A DNA stretch of 38,614 nucleotides from Candidatus Gastranaerophilales bacterium (GTDB lineage: Bacteria; Cyanobacteriota; Vampirovibrionia; Gastranaerophilales; Gastranaerophilaceae), in NCBI GenBank assembly GCA_944325585.1, contig CALVAS010000011.1:1-38614 (forward strand), given 5' to 3'. The notes under the pieces were generated by a model, which made no database searches, had not been told where the DNA came from, and saw nothing but the letters and a program-made list of their open reading frames with translations. Below are positions 24,792 to 31,519 of the stretch, in pieces. Positions within the stretch are counted from its first letter, which is position 1. The number at the start of each line of letters is the position of its first letter. Position numbers and translations under genes: made by a program.

Positions 24792-25910
24792 TTATTTGAT
24801 AAACATGCAATCACCGTAGGAGAAGAATCTGTATTTGTTTTTAATGGCTTCATTGTAGGCTTCAAAGATGAAATCTTTTCCTGCAAGTGCGGACACAAGC
24901 ATTAAAAGAGTTGATTTGGGCAGGTGAAAGTTTGTAATCAATTCATCAACAGCCTTAAATTCATACGGCGGGTAAATGAAAAGTTCAGAGTGGTCATGAC
25001 ATGCTTTTATGCATCCGTACTTTTGATATGCGGTTTCTAAAGTTCTGACAGTCGTTGTGCCGACGGCAATTAACTTTTTCCCCTCAGCTTTGGCATTATT
25101 TATCAGCTTTGCTGTTTCATCGGAAATTTCAAAGGTCTCAGAATGCATCTTGTGGTCAAGAATGTTGTCGCATTTGACCGGTCGAAATGTTCCAAGTCCG
25201 ACATTCAACGTAACATATGCGATTTTAACCCCTTTGTTTTTTAGTTTTTCCAAAATTTCTGTTGTAAAATGCAAACCGGCTGTCGGGGCGGCAACAGAAC
25301 CTTCATCTTTTGCGTAAACAGTCTGATATCTTTCAAAATCCAGTTTCTTTATGTCGTCCGTTTGAAGTTTCCGTTCGATATACGGCGGCAGAGGAATGTT
25401 GCCGTTTCTGTGCAGAACATCTAAAATATCCCCTTCATAAATAAGTTCAACAATCCATCCGCCGTCCTCTTCCGTTCTCTCAATTGCTTTTACTGAAAGT
25501 TCATCACTGATTTTGATAACGGTATCGGGCTTAATGCGTTTGGACGGCTTTATCAGAACTTCCCAGTATGAACCGTTTTGGGATTGTGCAACAGCGGCAG
25601 ATGACGAAGAAGATGATGATGATATTGTTGTGCCGGCGCTTTTAACCGCTCCAAGATTTTTAAGCAAAAATACTTCAATCTTTGCGCCCGTATCCTTGTG
25701 CCCGTAAAGCCGTGCCGGCATGACTTTTGTATTATTCAAAACCAGAATGGAATTCGTGTCAATTAAATCCGCAATATCGTAAAAATGCTTGTGCAGAATT
25801 TTATGCGAGTCTCTTTCAAGAACCATCATTCTTGAATTTTCCCGTTTGTCCGCCGGAAGCTGCGCAATCAAATTTTCGGGTAAATTATAATCAAATTCAG
25901 ATAAAAGCAT
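24792..25910 (-). CDS. queA: S-adenosylmethionine:tRNA ribosyltransferase-isomerase, with a Ser-rich insertion
   Basis: Makes epoxyqueuosine at tRNA position 34. The 372-aa product has the QueA landmarks YNLPENLIAQLPADKRENSR, KVMPARLYGHKDTGAKIEVF, the PTAGLHFT motif, TLNVGLGTFRPV and NFHLPKSTLLMLV. An insertion of about 25 residues, TTISSSSSSSSAAVAQSQ, interrupts the usual FLLK-x-L...WEVLIKPSKR segment; eight Ser codons lie at 25599-25622. It falls where two strands normally join by a short turn, so the enzyme may tolerate it as a surface loop. It starts 2 nt after the upstream small gene, which follows yidC, so the three genes are probably one operon. Confidence 0.95.
   Translation of the reverse strand: MLLSEFDYNLPENLIAQLPADKRENSRMMVLERDSHKILHKHFYDIADLIDTNSILVLNNTKVMPARLYGHKDTGAKIEVFLLKNLGAVKSAGTTISSSSSSSSAAVAQSQNGSYWEVLIKPSKRIKPDTVIKISDELSVKAIERTEEDGGWIVELIYEGDILDVLHRNGNIPLPPYIERKLQTDDIKKLDFERYQTVYAKDEGSVAAPTAGLHFTTEILEKLKNKGVKIAYVTLNVGLGTFRPVKCDNILDHKMHSETFEISDETAKLINNAKAEGKKLIAVGTTTVRTLETAYQKYGCIKACHDHSELFIYPPYEFKAVDELITNFHLPKSTLLMLVSALAGKDFIFEAYNEAIKNKYRFFSYGDCMFIK
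25599..25622 (-). repeat. Serine-codon run (TCN microsatellite) inside queA
   Basis: Eight consecutive Ser codons (TCA TCA TCA TCT TCT TCG TCA TCT read on the minus strand). It is partly a TCA triplet repeat. Length changes by whole codons would keep the frame. Confidence 0.8.
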
Positions 25911-25912
25911 GG

Positions 25913-26206
25913 TTAAAATTTCCTGAGTAGTTTTTGGAAAAATCCGATTAATCTGGTTTTATAGTATTCTGTTTTGCCGAAAACCGATTTGTAAAATTCA
26001 TCGCCTTTTTCCGTAATCCGATAGGTATTCATCCCCTTTTTGCCGGCTGAATCTGTTATAAAGCCTTGAGTTACAAATTCATCCAGAACATTTTTCCCGA
26101 ATTTGGCCCGCAGATGATTGGTAATTCCGCTTCTGTTTTTTACGGCATAATTAAGCCCTTTTATCTGCTGATTGTTTAAATTGTGCGCCGTCTGCGGTAT
26201 TTTCAT
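25913..26206 (-). CDS. Small protein of the same uncharacterised family as the lpxK-coupled gene
   Basis: A 97-aa protein beginning MKIPQTAHNLNNQQ. The segment LNYAVKNRSGITNHLRAKF followed by VLDEFVTQGFIT matches the 104-aa protein at 22105-22419 in order and spacing. The second half (MNTYRITEKGDEFYKS) resembles the wing and last helix of a winged helix-turn-helix, with a basic tail (FFQKLLRKF). DNA binding is therefore possible but not shown. It sits 3 nt after yidC and 2 nt before queA, so it is co-transcribed with both. Confidence 0.7.
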   Translation of the reverse strand: MKIPQTAHNLNNQQIKGLNYAVKNRSGITNHLRAKFGKNVLDEFVTQGFITDSAGKKGMNTYRITEKGDEFYKSVFGKTEYYKTRLIGFFQKLLRKF

Positions 26207-26209
26207 CGG

Positions 26210-27358
26210 TTAAATATCCTTTTTATTAAACATCTCTTTCAGTTTGTCAATCAAAGAACCGTTAACCTCAGGCTTTTTATCGTCAACAATTTCAGCTTCA
26301 ATTACACGGGTTCCGTCAGTTGCCTGAACTTTTTTGGCTGCTTCTTCCGCATCAATCTGTTTGTTTACGATAATCGTCTGAAGTACCTGAATTATGTTTG
26401 AAACAATCAGGTAAATCAAAACACCTGCCGGAATTGGAATTATCACAAAAGTTGCGATAATCATAACAGGCATAAACGTACCCATTGATTTTTGAATAGC
26501 CTGCTGTGTCGGGTCTTCCGGCATGTTGTTTTTATTTTGTGCCATCATCAGCTTTTGTGAAAGCCACATGGTTAATCCGAAGAGAGCAATCAAAATCAAC
26601 ACATCCCAGTGGAAAGCGTGTTCAACTTCTTTTGACGGGAATGAAGCTGTCAAAAGTCCGCCGTTTCTTTCAAAAGTTACGTTTTCGGTTTCTTTTGTAT
26701 TAACGTCGGTTATTGTCATATCGGCTTTTTGAATCTGGTCAAGCTGGCTGAATTTCAAATCAAGCTGGTCAAGGCTCACTTTAAAGTCAATCGGTTCTCC
26801 CGGGGTTAGTTCTCCCTGAATTTCCAGGGCTTTGTTCGGCTTGTCAACTTTAACATTTTCTAAAGTTTCGTTAGGCAGATATACTGTTGCTGTTTTGCCG
26901 AGAATAAAAGTGTCGTATTTGGAGGCACCCATTACACCGTCGTTGGAAATTCCTGCTGTAGCGCGGAGAGTGGTTGCAAGACTGTTTATAAACAGGAATT
27001 TTGAACTGCCTGCAATTTGTATGAACTGCGGACTCATCAAGGCAGAATATAACAGAATGAAAACGGGCATTTGAATTAAAAGAGGCAAACATCCTCCCAT
27101 GGGGTTAAACTTGTGTTCTTTGTAGAATTCCATCATTTTCATCTGCATTTTTTGCGGATCGTTTTTGTATCTGTCCTGAATAGCTTTCAATTTTGGCTGC
27201 AAGGTCTGCATCTGGCGCATTGAACGTTGTTGAGATACGTTCAAAGGCCACAAAAACATTCTGACGATTATTGTCAAAACAATAATTGCTATTCCATAGC
27301 TTCCGACAAACTGCGCAAGCATTTTTAATGCTTCAATGGTTAAAGTTGTAAAATCCAA
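26210..27358 (-). CDS. yidC: Membrane protein insertase YidC (cyanobacterial-like form)
   Basis: Inserts and folds inner-membrane proteins. The 382-aa protein lacks the ~300-residue N-terminal periplasmic domain of proteobacterial YidC. It starts directly with the first core helix (FVGSYGIAIIVLTIIVRMFL, including the conserved Arg), then WPLNVSQQRSMRQMQTLQPK and the coiled cytoplasmic loop RYKNDPQKMQMKMMEFYKEH, then FNPMGGCLPLLIQMPVFILL. About 120 residues of soluble insert separate this from the later helices. The tail is charged. This layout is close to cyanobacterial YidC. The start codon appears to be TTG with GAGG 10 nt upstream; no ATG matches the N-terminus. It heads a cluster with the small gene and queA. 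Confidence 0.94.
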   Translation of the reverse strand: MDFTTLTIEALKMLAQFVGSYGIAIIVLTIIVRMFLWPLNVSQQRSMRQMQTLQPKLKAIQDRYKNDPQKMQMKMMEFYKEHKFNPMGGCLPLLIQMPVFILLYSALMSPQFIQIAGSSKFLFINSLATTLRATAGISNDGVMGASKYDTFILGKTATVYLPNETLENVKVDKPNKALEIQGELTPGEPIDFKVSLDQLDLKFSQLDQIQKADMTITDVNTKETENVTFERNGGLLTASFPSKEVEHAFHWDVLILIALFGLTMWLSQKLMMAQNKNNMPEDPTQQAIQKSMGTFMPVMIIATFVIIPIPAGVLIYLIVSNIIQVLQTIIVNKQIDAEEAAKKVQATDGTRVIEAEIVDDKKPEVNGSLIDKLKEMFNKKDI

Positions 27359-27459
27359 TTTCCCTAATCCTCATTTAATCTCATAAAAGTTACAAGAATA
27401 TTTTATTATAAAAAAAGAGAGCGTCAATGTTTCGGATTTGTTTTACTTAATATAAAACA

Positions 27460-27493
27460 ACAAAAAGGATTGACAGTAGTCAATCCTTTTTGT
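27460..27493 (-). terminator. Terminator of tRNA-Pro
   Basis: A perfect 15-bp stem, ACAAAAAGGATTGAC (27460-27474) with GTCAATCCTTTTTGT (27479-27493), loop AGTA. It lies 6 nt after the encoded CCA of the tRNA and provides a U-run on the minus strand. Confidence 0.9.
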
Positions 27494-27499
27494 ATAAAG

Positions 27500-27576
27500 T
27501 GGTCGGGATGACACGATTTGAACGTGCGACCCCCTCGTCCCAAGCGAGGTGCGCTACCAAGCTGCGCTACATCCCG
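27500..27576 (-). tRNA. tRNA-Pro (UGG)
   Basis: A complete 77-nt cloverleaf including an encoded CCA (27500-27502). The acceptor is CGGGATG/CATCCCG and the anticodon loop CTTGGGA gives UGG. The T loop is TTCAAAT and the discriminator is A. The D arm is GCGC/GCGC-type (TAGCGCAGCTTGGTAGCGC). Its promoter lies about 200 bp upstream, beyond two palindromic elements that repeat the tRNA's own 5' end. Confidence 0.97.
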
Positions 27577-27777
27577 ATATTAAATTTTCAAAGTTAGAAA
27601 TGCAGCTTGGCAGCTTCGCTACCTCCCCTCCATTTTTTGATACTCAATCAAAAAACGGAGTCCTTGCTACATCCCAAAGATGAAAGAAATGGCGCTCCCA
27701 CCTCTCCTCGAACGATACTTAATCGTTCTCGTCGGCAGAGTGCTACATCCCGATATTCAGTTTTCAAGAACAGTTCT
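27577..27777 (-). repeat. Leader of tRNA-Pro: two tRNA-end repeats with covarying stem-loops
   Basis: In plus-strand terms the tRNA 5' end GCTACATCCC occurs at 27568-27577, again at 27666-27675, and again at 27742-27751. The last copy also repeats the flanking CGATATT and a degenerate TTTTCAA. Each repeat is preceded by a hairpin with the same loop: TTTTTTGAT-ACTCA-ATCAAAAAA (27633-27655) and GAACGAT-ACTTA-ATCGTTC (27710-27728). The stems differ and stay paired. A small side stem GGCAGC-TTC-GCTACC (27609-27623) lies in the first unit. No gene is visible. If the upstream promoter is right, the region is transcribed as the pre-tRNA leader. Confidence 0.75.
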
Positions 27778-27806
27778 ACTCTATGATAAACAAACAATTA
27801 AGTCAA
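27778..27806 (-). promoter_or_regulatory. Candidate promoter of tRNA-Pro
   Basis: On the minus strand: TTGACT (27801-27806), 17 nt, TAGAGT (27778-27783). It lies upstream of the two palindromic elements and implies a pre-tRNA leader of about 195 nt. Confidence 0.5.
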
Positions 27807-27808
27807 TA

Positions 27809-28648
27809 TTATCCTTTTTTGTTTTCAAGCAGACTTAATTTTGTACCGATTCCGAAAACAATACCCGAAATTAAATATGTCATCCATGCAAAAGCATAAT
27901 TCCGCTTGAGCGGTTTCAGGTTGACTGCATTTCCGAGTGTTTTCTTAACCTGTTTGGCTGCTTTTATTCCTCTAAATGATGCCAGACCTTCTTCAATAAT
28001 CGTCGGAAGAAATGCTAAAAATCCTATTGTGCCCGCATTTTTTTCAATGAACGTTTTTTCATTATCAGGCTTTTGTGAAAATTGATTTAAGAATACAAGC
28101 AGCGGCGGAATTATTGTAACTTTGGCTCTTGAATTCTGCAAAAGTTTTAAAAACTTGCCTTTATGAGCGTTGATTGCATGACCCAGTTCATGAAGAATTA
28201 AGGAAGGTTTGCTTTTTGGTGCTACCGCAAGTTTTAATTTATCCGTATAAAACGCATTTTCGCCTCTTGCAACAGGTTCAAGCATGTTGGAAATGTCGAT
28301 TCCGCTTGGCCTGTATTTTCTTGCAACCTGTGCTGCATTTGATTTGTCAATGTATTCAACGGCAACTTTTCCCTGCAGATTATTGTCATTAAGCATTTTA
28401 GAGGCAATGCTTTTTACTGTGGAGGCGTCGGTGAATTCTTTGCCCTGCATAAGTTTTGTGCCGCACCATTGCGAAATTTTTTGTAATACAATTGCTGCAC
28501 CCTGCAGAATTCCGGCAGTTGCAATTGCTTTAACCTCGTTTAATTGCTCGTTTTTTCTCTGTCCATACGCAGGCGGATTTATATTATACGGATTATTTGT
28601 ATAATATCTTTGATAATTATATGAATTTATACCGTTTATACCTTCCAC
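27809..28648 (-). CDS. Membrane-associated HExxH metallopeptidase-like protein
   Basis: A 279-aa protein with the zinc-peptidase motif LILHELGHAIN (His153, Glu154, His157) and, about 60 residues later, IIEEGLASFRG, whose Glu could be the third ligand. A hydrophobic stretch separates them (about 178-190 and 207-220) and another lies at the C-terminus (WMTYLISGIVFGIGTKLSLL), so it is probably an inner-membrane peptidase. The first 35 residues are Asn/Tyr/Pro-rich. The start appears to be GTG at 28648, as no ATG or Shine-Dalgarno fits the N-terminus. Substrate unknown. Peptidase activity is inferred only from the motif. Confidence 0.7.
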   Translation of the reverse strand: MEGINGINSYNYQRYYTNNPYNINPPAYGQRKNEQLNEVKAIATAGILQGAAIVLQKISQWCGTKLMQGKEFTDASTVKSIASKMLNDNNLQGKVAVEYIDKSNAAQVARKYRPSGIDISNMLEPVARGENAFYTDKLKLAVAPKSKPSLILHELGHAINAHKGKFLKLLQNSRAKVTIIPPLLVFLNQFSQKPDNEKTFIEKNAGTIGFLAFLPTIIEEGLASFRGIKAAKQVKKTLGNAVNLKPLKRNYAFAWMTYLISGIVFGIGTKLSLLENKKG

Positions 28649-28699
28649 GGTTTTTATAAAACCACTGAACAGGATAAATTGCTATTATTTAACGAAATT

Positions 28700-28831
28700 T
28701 TACATTTTCTCAAATTCATCTTTGGATGCGCCGCAAACAGGACATGTCCAATCTTCCGGCAAATCCTCAAATTTTCTTCCTTCTTTTTCTTCGTCATAAA
28801 TATAACCGCATAATTTACATAAATATTTCAT
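28700..28831 (-). CDS. Rubredoxin
   Basis: A 43-aa protein with both rubredoxin iron-binding knuckles, [13 protein letters not shown] and [13 protein letters not shown], and the usual spacing between them. AGGAGG lies 8 nt before the ATG. Rubredoxins carry single electrons at an Fe(Cys)4 site in the cytoplasm of anaerobes, often to peroxide- or oxygen-detoxifying enzymes. It is slightly shorter than the typical 52-54 aa because the loop between knuckles is compact. Divergent from the thioesterase gene, 48 bp away. No obvious partner (rubrerythrin, flavodiiron protein) is nearby. Confidence 0.93.
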   Translation of the reverse strand: MKYLCKLCGYIYDEEKEGRKFEDLPEDWTCPVCGASKDEFEKM

Positions 28832-28879
28832 TTTCTTAACCTCCTTTTCTAAAAGTGCGATTTATGTTAAAATTTAATT

Positions 28880-29317
28880 ATGGAAAGTCGTGATTGTAAC
28901 AGAATTAACTGTAGAGTCTATTATTCGGATACTGATGCCTACGGCGTTGTCTGGCACGGTGCTTATCTCAGATGGCTTGAAATGGGCCGTGTAGACTGGT
29001 GTGAGATGAAAGGGTACAACCTTATTGACCTTGAAAATGACAATATTGTTCTGCCTGTTGTTAATTTGAATGTTCGTTATAAGGCTTCTGCCAGATTGAA
29101 TGATGATTTAATTATTGAAACTTTTGTTTCAAAATTCAACGGTTTATCGGTTACATTCCATCAGACAATAAAATCTGCGCTAACGGACAAAGTTTTTATT
29201 GAAGCTGATGTTGAGGTTGTTGCAATAACAAAGGATTCAGGCAAACTCTACAGACGAATGCCGGAAATGCTGGCTGATGTTTTTAAAAAGGAGGTTCAAT
29301 GCCTTCAACCCGTTTAA
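28880..29317 (+). CDS. YbgC/4-hydroxybenzoyl-CoA-type thioesterase
   Basis: A 145-aa hotdog-fold acyl-CoA thioesterase. The active-site signature YYSDTDAYGVVWHGAYLRWL contains the catalytic Asp followed by the helix, and VVNLNVRYKASARLNDDLII is the central strand pair. Length and motif fit the YbgC/FadM group, which hydrolyses acyl-CoA or, in proteobacteria, works with the Tol-Pal system. No tol genes are here. There is no Shine-Dalgarno; an extended -10 (TGT-TAAAAT) ends exactly 6 nt before the ATG, predicting a leaderless mRNA. Its end overlaps the next gene by 19 nt. Confidence 0.92.
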   Translation: MESRDCNRINCRVYYSDTDAYGVVWHGAYLRWLEMGRVDWCEMKGYNLIDLENDNIVLPVVNLNVRYKASARLNDDLIIETFVSKFNGLSVTFHQTIKSALTDKVFIEADVEVVAITKDSGKLYRRMPEMLADVFKKEVQCLQPV

Positions 29318-30033
29318 ACAAATTTATCGCATCTTCAGGCTTGTGTTCAAGACGAAAAGCCGATGAATTAATCGAAAACGGTGAGGTTTCGGTTAACGGG
29401 AAAAAAGTTACGGAATTAGGATTTCTGGTCAGTGAAAAGGATAAGGTTTTTATAAATCAGAAACAAATTCGTCCTGTAAAGCATGAATATTACAGGTTTT
29501 ATAAGCCGGCTGGTTATATTACAACTGCAGATGATGAAAAGGGCAGAAAAACTATTTATGATTTGTTGCCTGAAAATTTATATCATTTAAAGCCGGTCGG
29601 ACGATTGGACAAAGATTCTACAGGGCTTTTGATATTGACAAATGACGGGGATTTGATAAATGAGCTTACTCACCCGTCTGTAAAGGTTCCAAAAGTATAT
29701 ATTGTTTCAATTGATTCCGTTATTCATCAGCATGAACTTGAGCAGATGGCAAACGGTATTGAAATTGAACCCGGAAAAACGGCATATGCGGATATTAACG
29801 TTCTTGAGGCTGACAAAAAGCATACATTGATGCAGATTACTTTATATCAGGGAATGAACAGACAAATAAGAAAAATGTTTGAATATTTTGGATATGAGGT
29901 TAAAACACTTAAGCGGGTTCAGCATGCTATAATTAATCTTGACGGAATGAAGCGCGGAGAGTTTAAACCGATAAAACCGAAACAAATTAAGGAATTAAAG
30001 AATTTTTTAAATAGGATAAAGAGTTATGATTAA
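29299..30033 (+). CDS. RsuA/RluB-family rRNA pseudouridine synthase
   Basis: Converts a uridine in ribosomal RNA to pseudouridine. The 244-aa protein has an N-terminal S4 RNA-binding domain (RLNKFIASSGLCSRRKADEL, VSVNGKKVTELG) and the catalytic domain, with YRFYKPAGYITT and GRLDKDSTGLLILTNDG holding the catalytic Asp, plus MNRQIRKMFEYFGYEV near the end. Length fits RluB/RsuA. AGGAGG precedes the ATG inside the thioesterase gene, and its end overlaps coaE by 8 nt, so the three genes form one tight operon. Whether the target is 16S or 23S rRNA cannot be decided here. Confidence 0.95.
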   Translation: MPSTRLNKFIASSGLCSRRKADELIENGEVSVNGKKVTELGFLVSEKDKVFINQKQIRPVKHEYYRFYKPAGYITTADDEKGRKTIYDLLPENLYHLKPVGRLDKDSTGLLILTNDGDLINELTHPSVKVPKVYIVSIDSVIHQHELEQMANGIEIEPGKTAYADINVLEADKKHTLMQITLYQGMNRQIRKMFEYFGYEVKTLKRVQHAIINLDGMKRGEFKPIKPKQIKELKNFLNRIKSYD

Positions 30034-30670
30034 AGTAGCTATTACAGGGAATATTGCAGCAGGAAAATCAACAGTTGAAAAGATTCTAACTTCACAGGGA
30101 TATTCTGTATTAAATACAGATACTGTTGCACATGAACTTCTGGAAGGTAAAAAAGATATTTTTGGAGATTTTAAAGGCCGTGAATTTTTAAATGTAAAAC
30201 AGGAAATTCTAAAAGCCTTTAAAGGTTATGACATTCTTGAAAATGATGAAATCTCAAGGGCAAAACTCGGTAAAATTGTATTTCAGGATATAAAGCTGCT
30301 TAAAAAATTAGAAGCAATTATTCATCCGATAGTCAGGTTAAAGATATATGAATTTTTCGCGGAACATAAGGAGGAAACAGTTGTATTTGTTTCGGTTCCA
30401 CAGTTGTATGAAGCTGAAATGCAGTATATCTTTGATAAAGTTATACTGGTATTTTCAGAGGACAAATATCGTTACAAACGGCTTTTAAAGCGCGACGGAT
30501 ATACGGAAGAGTATGCATCCGCAAGAATCAGCGCTCAAATGCCGCAGGTTGAAAAACTTCTTCTCTGCGACGATTGTCTTGAAAATGACGGAACAATCGG
30601 AGAGTTGAAAGTCAGAATTGCGTATTTGATGAAAGAATATGAACGGATTAAACAGGCACGAAAACGGTAA
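30026..30670 (+). CDS. coaE: Dephospho-CoA kinase
   Basis: Final step of coenzyme A synthesis: phosphorylates dephospho-CoA on the ribose. The 214-aa product starts MIKVAITGNIAAGKSTVEKI with the P-loop GNIAAGKS, then NTDTVAHELL holding the catalytic Asp, LEAIIHPIVRLKI, the VSVPQLYEAEM region, and the lid RLLKRDGYTEEYASARISAQ. Normal length. Last gene of the thioesterase-pseudouridine synthase-coaE operon. Its last 23 bases overlap the 3' end of the convergent CHAP-like gene, and no terminator is visible between them. Confidence 0.95.
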   Translation: MIKVAITGNIAAGKSTVEKILTSQGYSVLNTDTVAHELLEGKKDIFGDFKGREFLNVKQEILKAFKGYDILENDEISRAKLGKIVFQDIKLLKKLEAIIHPIVRLKIYEFFAEHKEETVVFVSVPQLYEAEMQYIFDKVILVFSEDKYRYKRLLKRDGYTEEYASARISAQMPQVEKLLLCDDCLENDGTIGELKVRIAYLMKEYERIKQARKR

Positions 30671-31448
30671 CATTATCTGAAGGTTTAATGTTGTTGTTTA
30701 TGTAAAAACTTATTGCCTGATTTCCATCACCTTTAATTTCAACGTGTCCGTATTTGCTGCTGTATCCTGCGGCACCTTTATCATATGCGATAACGCATCC
30801 TGCAGGAAGTTTTGCCAGATCGCTTCCGTTGACCTTCACTTCTTTAAAATTGTTATTTCTTCTCAAAATATCCGGAATATCATTCGCATTTCCTGACTCA
30901 TAAGCTCCGAGTCCTGCGTCAGAAATCGCAGTTTTAACCGCTCTTGCACAGTAGCCTTTCTGCGCGGAGCTTAAGCCTGCCAGTGCTTCATTTGCAAGTT
31001 TTATACCTTTATCTTTGTTGTAGATTGCCGCAACATTTTTTAAATCTGTTTTTTGCGTTAAGGAAACTTTAGGTGTTTCGCTATTTAAGACTTTTGAGTT
31101 TTTGGTGAATGTATCAATATTGAAATTGACAATTGGTGTATAAACCGGTGTTTGCGGTACAAATTCTGTATATGTACTAAGATTTAAGTCCGGAAGTTTG
31201 TAGCTGTCAAAAAGATTGCCCGTAACTGAAGGTGTTGTGAATGTATTGTTTAGCATCGGCGTAAAGCTGAAAATGTTGTTGGATGGCATATTAAGCGGAA
31301 ATGCGCCGAAGAATGAAGGCATTTGCGGTTGAAAATAGAATAATGACATTTGCGGAAAAACCGGCATGCTGAAACTCATCGGAAAATGCGGAATATTGCC
31401 GAATCCCGTAAAGTTGAAATTATTCATGTTGAAAAATCCAAAAGCCAC
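30648..31448 (-). CDS. CHAP/NlpC-like protein with low-complexity N-terminus
   Basis: A 266-aa protein. The first ~110 residues are rich in Phe, Asn, Met and Pro (MAFGFFNMNNFNFTGFGNIP) with no classical signal peptide. The C-terminal ~110 residues resemble a CHAP amidase: KGYCARAVKTAI with a candidate catalytic Cys167, then LPAGCVIAYDKG, and YGHVEIKGDGNQAIS with a candidate catalytic His235. CHAP domains cut peptidoglycan cross-links, so a cell-wall role is possible if the protein is exported. The start appears to be GTG with AAGGG 8 nt upstream. It overlaps the convergent coaE by 23 bases. Confidence 0.65.
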   Translation of the reverse strand: MAFGFFNMNNFNFTGFGNIPHFPMSFSMPVFPQMSLFYFQPQMPSFFGAFPLNMPSNNIFSFTPMLNNTFTTPSVTGNLFDSYKLPDLNLSTYTEFVPQTPVYTPIVNFNIDTFTKNSKVLNSETPKVSLTQKTDLKNVAAIYNKDKGIKLANEALAGLSSAQKGYCARAVKTAISDAGLGAYESGNANDIPDILRRNNNFKEVKVNGSDLAKLPAGCVIAYDKGAAGYSSKYGHVEIKGDGNQAISFYINNNIKPSDNVTVFVPV

Positions 31449-31519
31449 AGTTCATCCCTTAATTATTCTCGATATATATATAAAGAAAATTTATAAGGAT
31501 AAATTGCCCTAATTTTAAC

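Noticed and set aside
24701-24898. 65-codon minus-strand frame between the transglycosylase and queA
   Set aside because: It mostly overlaps queA in another frame and has no supporting signals.
27577-27777. T-box riboswitch before tRNA-Pro
   Set aside because: T-boxes precede aminoacyl-tRNA synthetase or amino-acid genes and carry an AGGGTGG-type box; none is present.
27577-27777. CRISPR array
   Set aside because: The repeated units are few, unequal in length and contain tRNA ends; there are no regular spacers and no cas genes.
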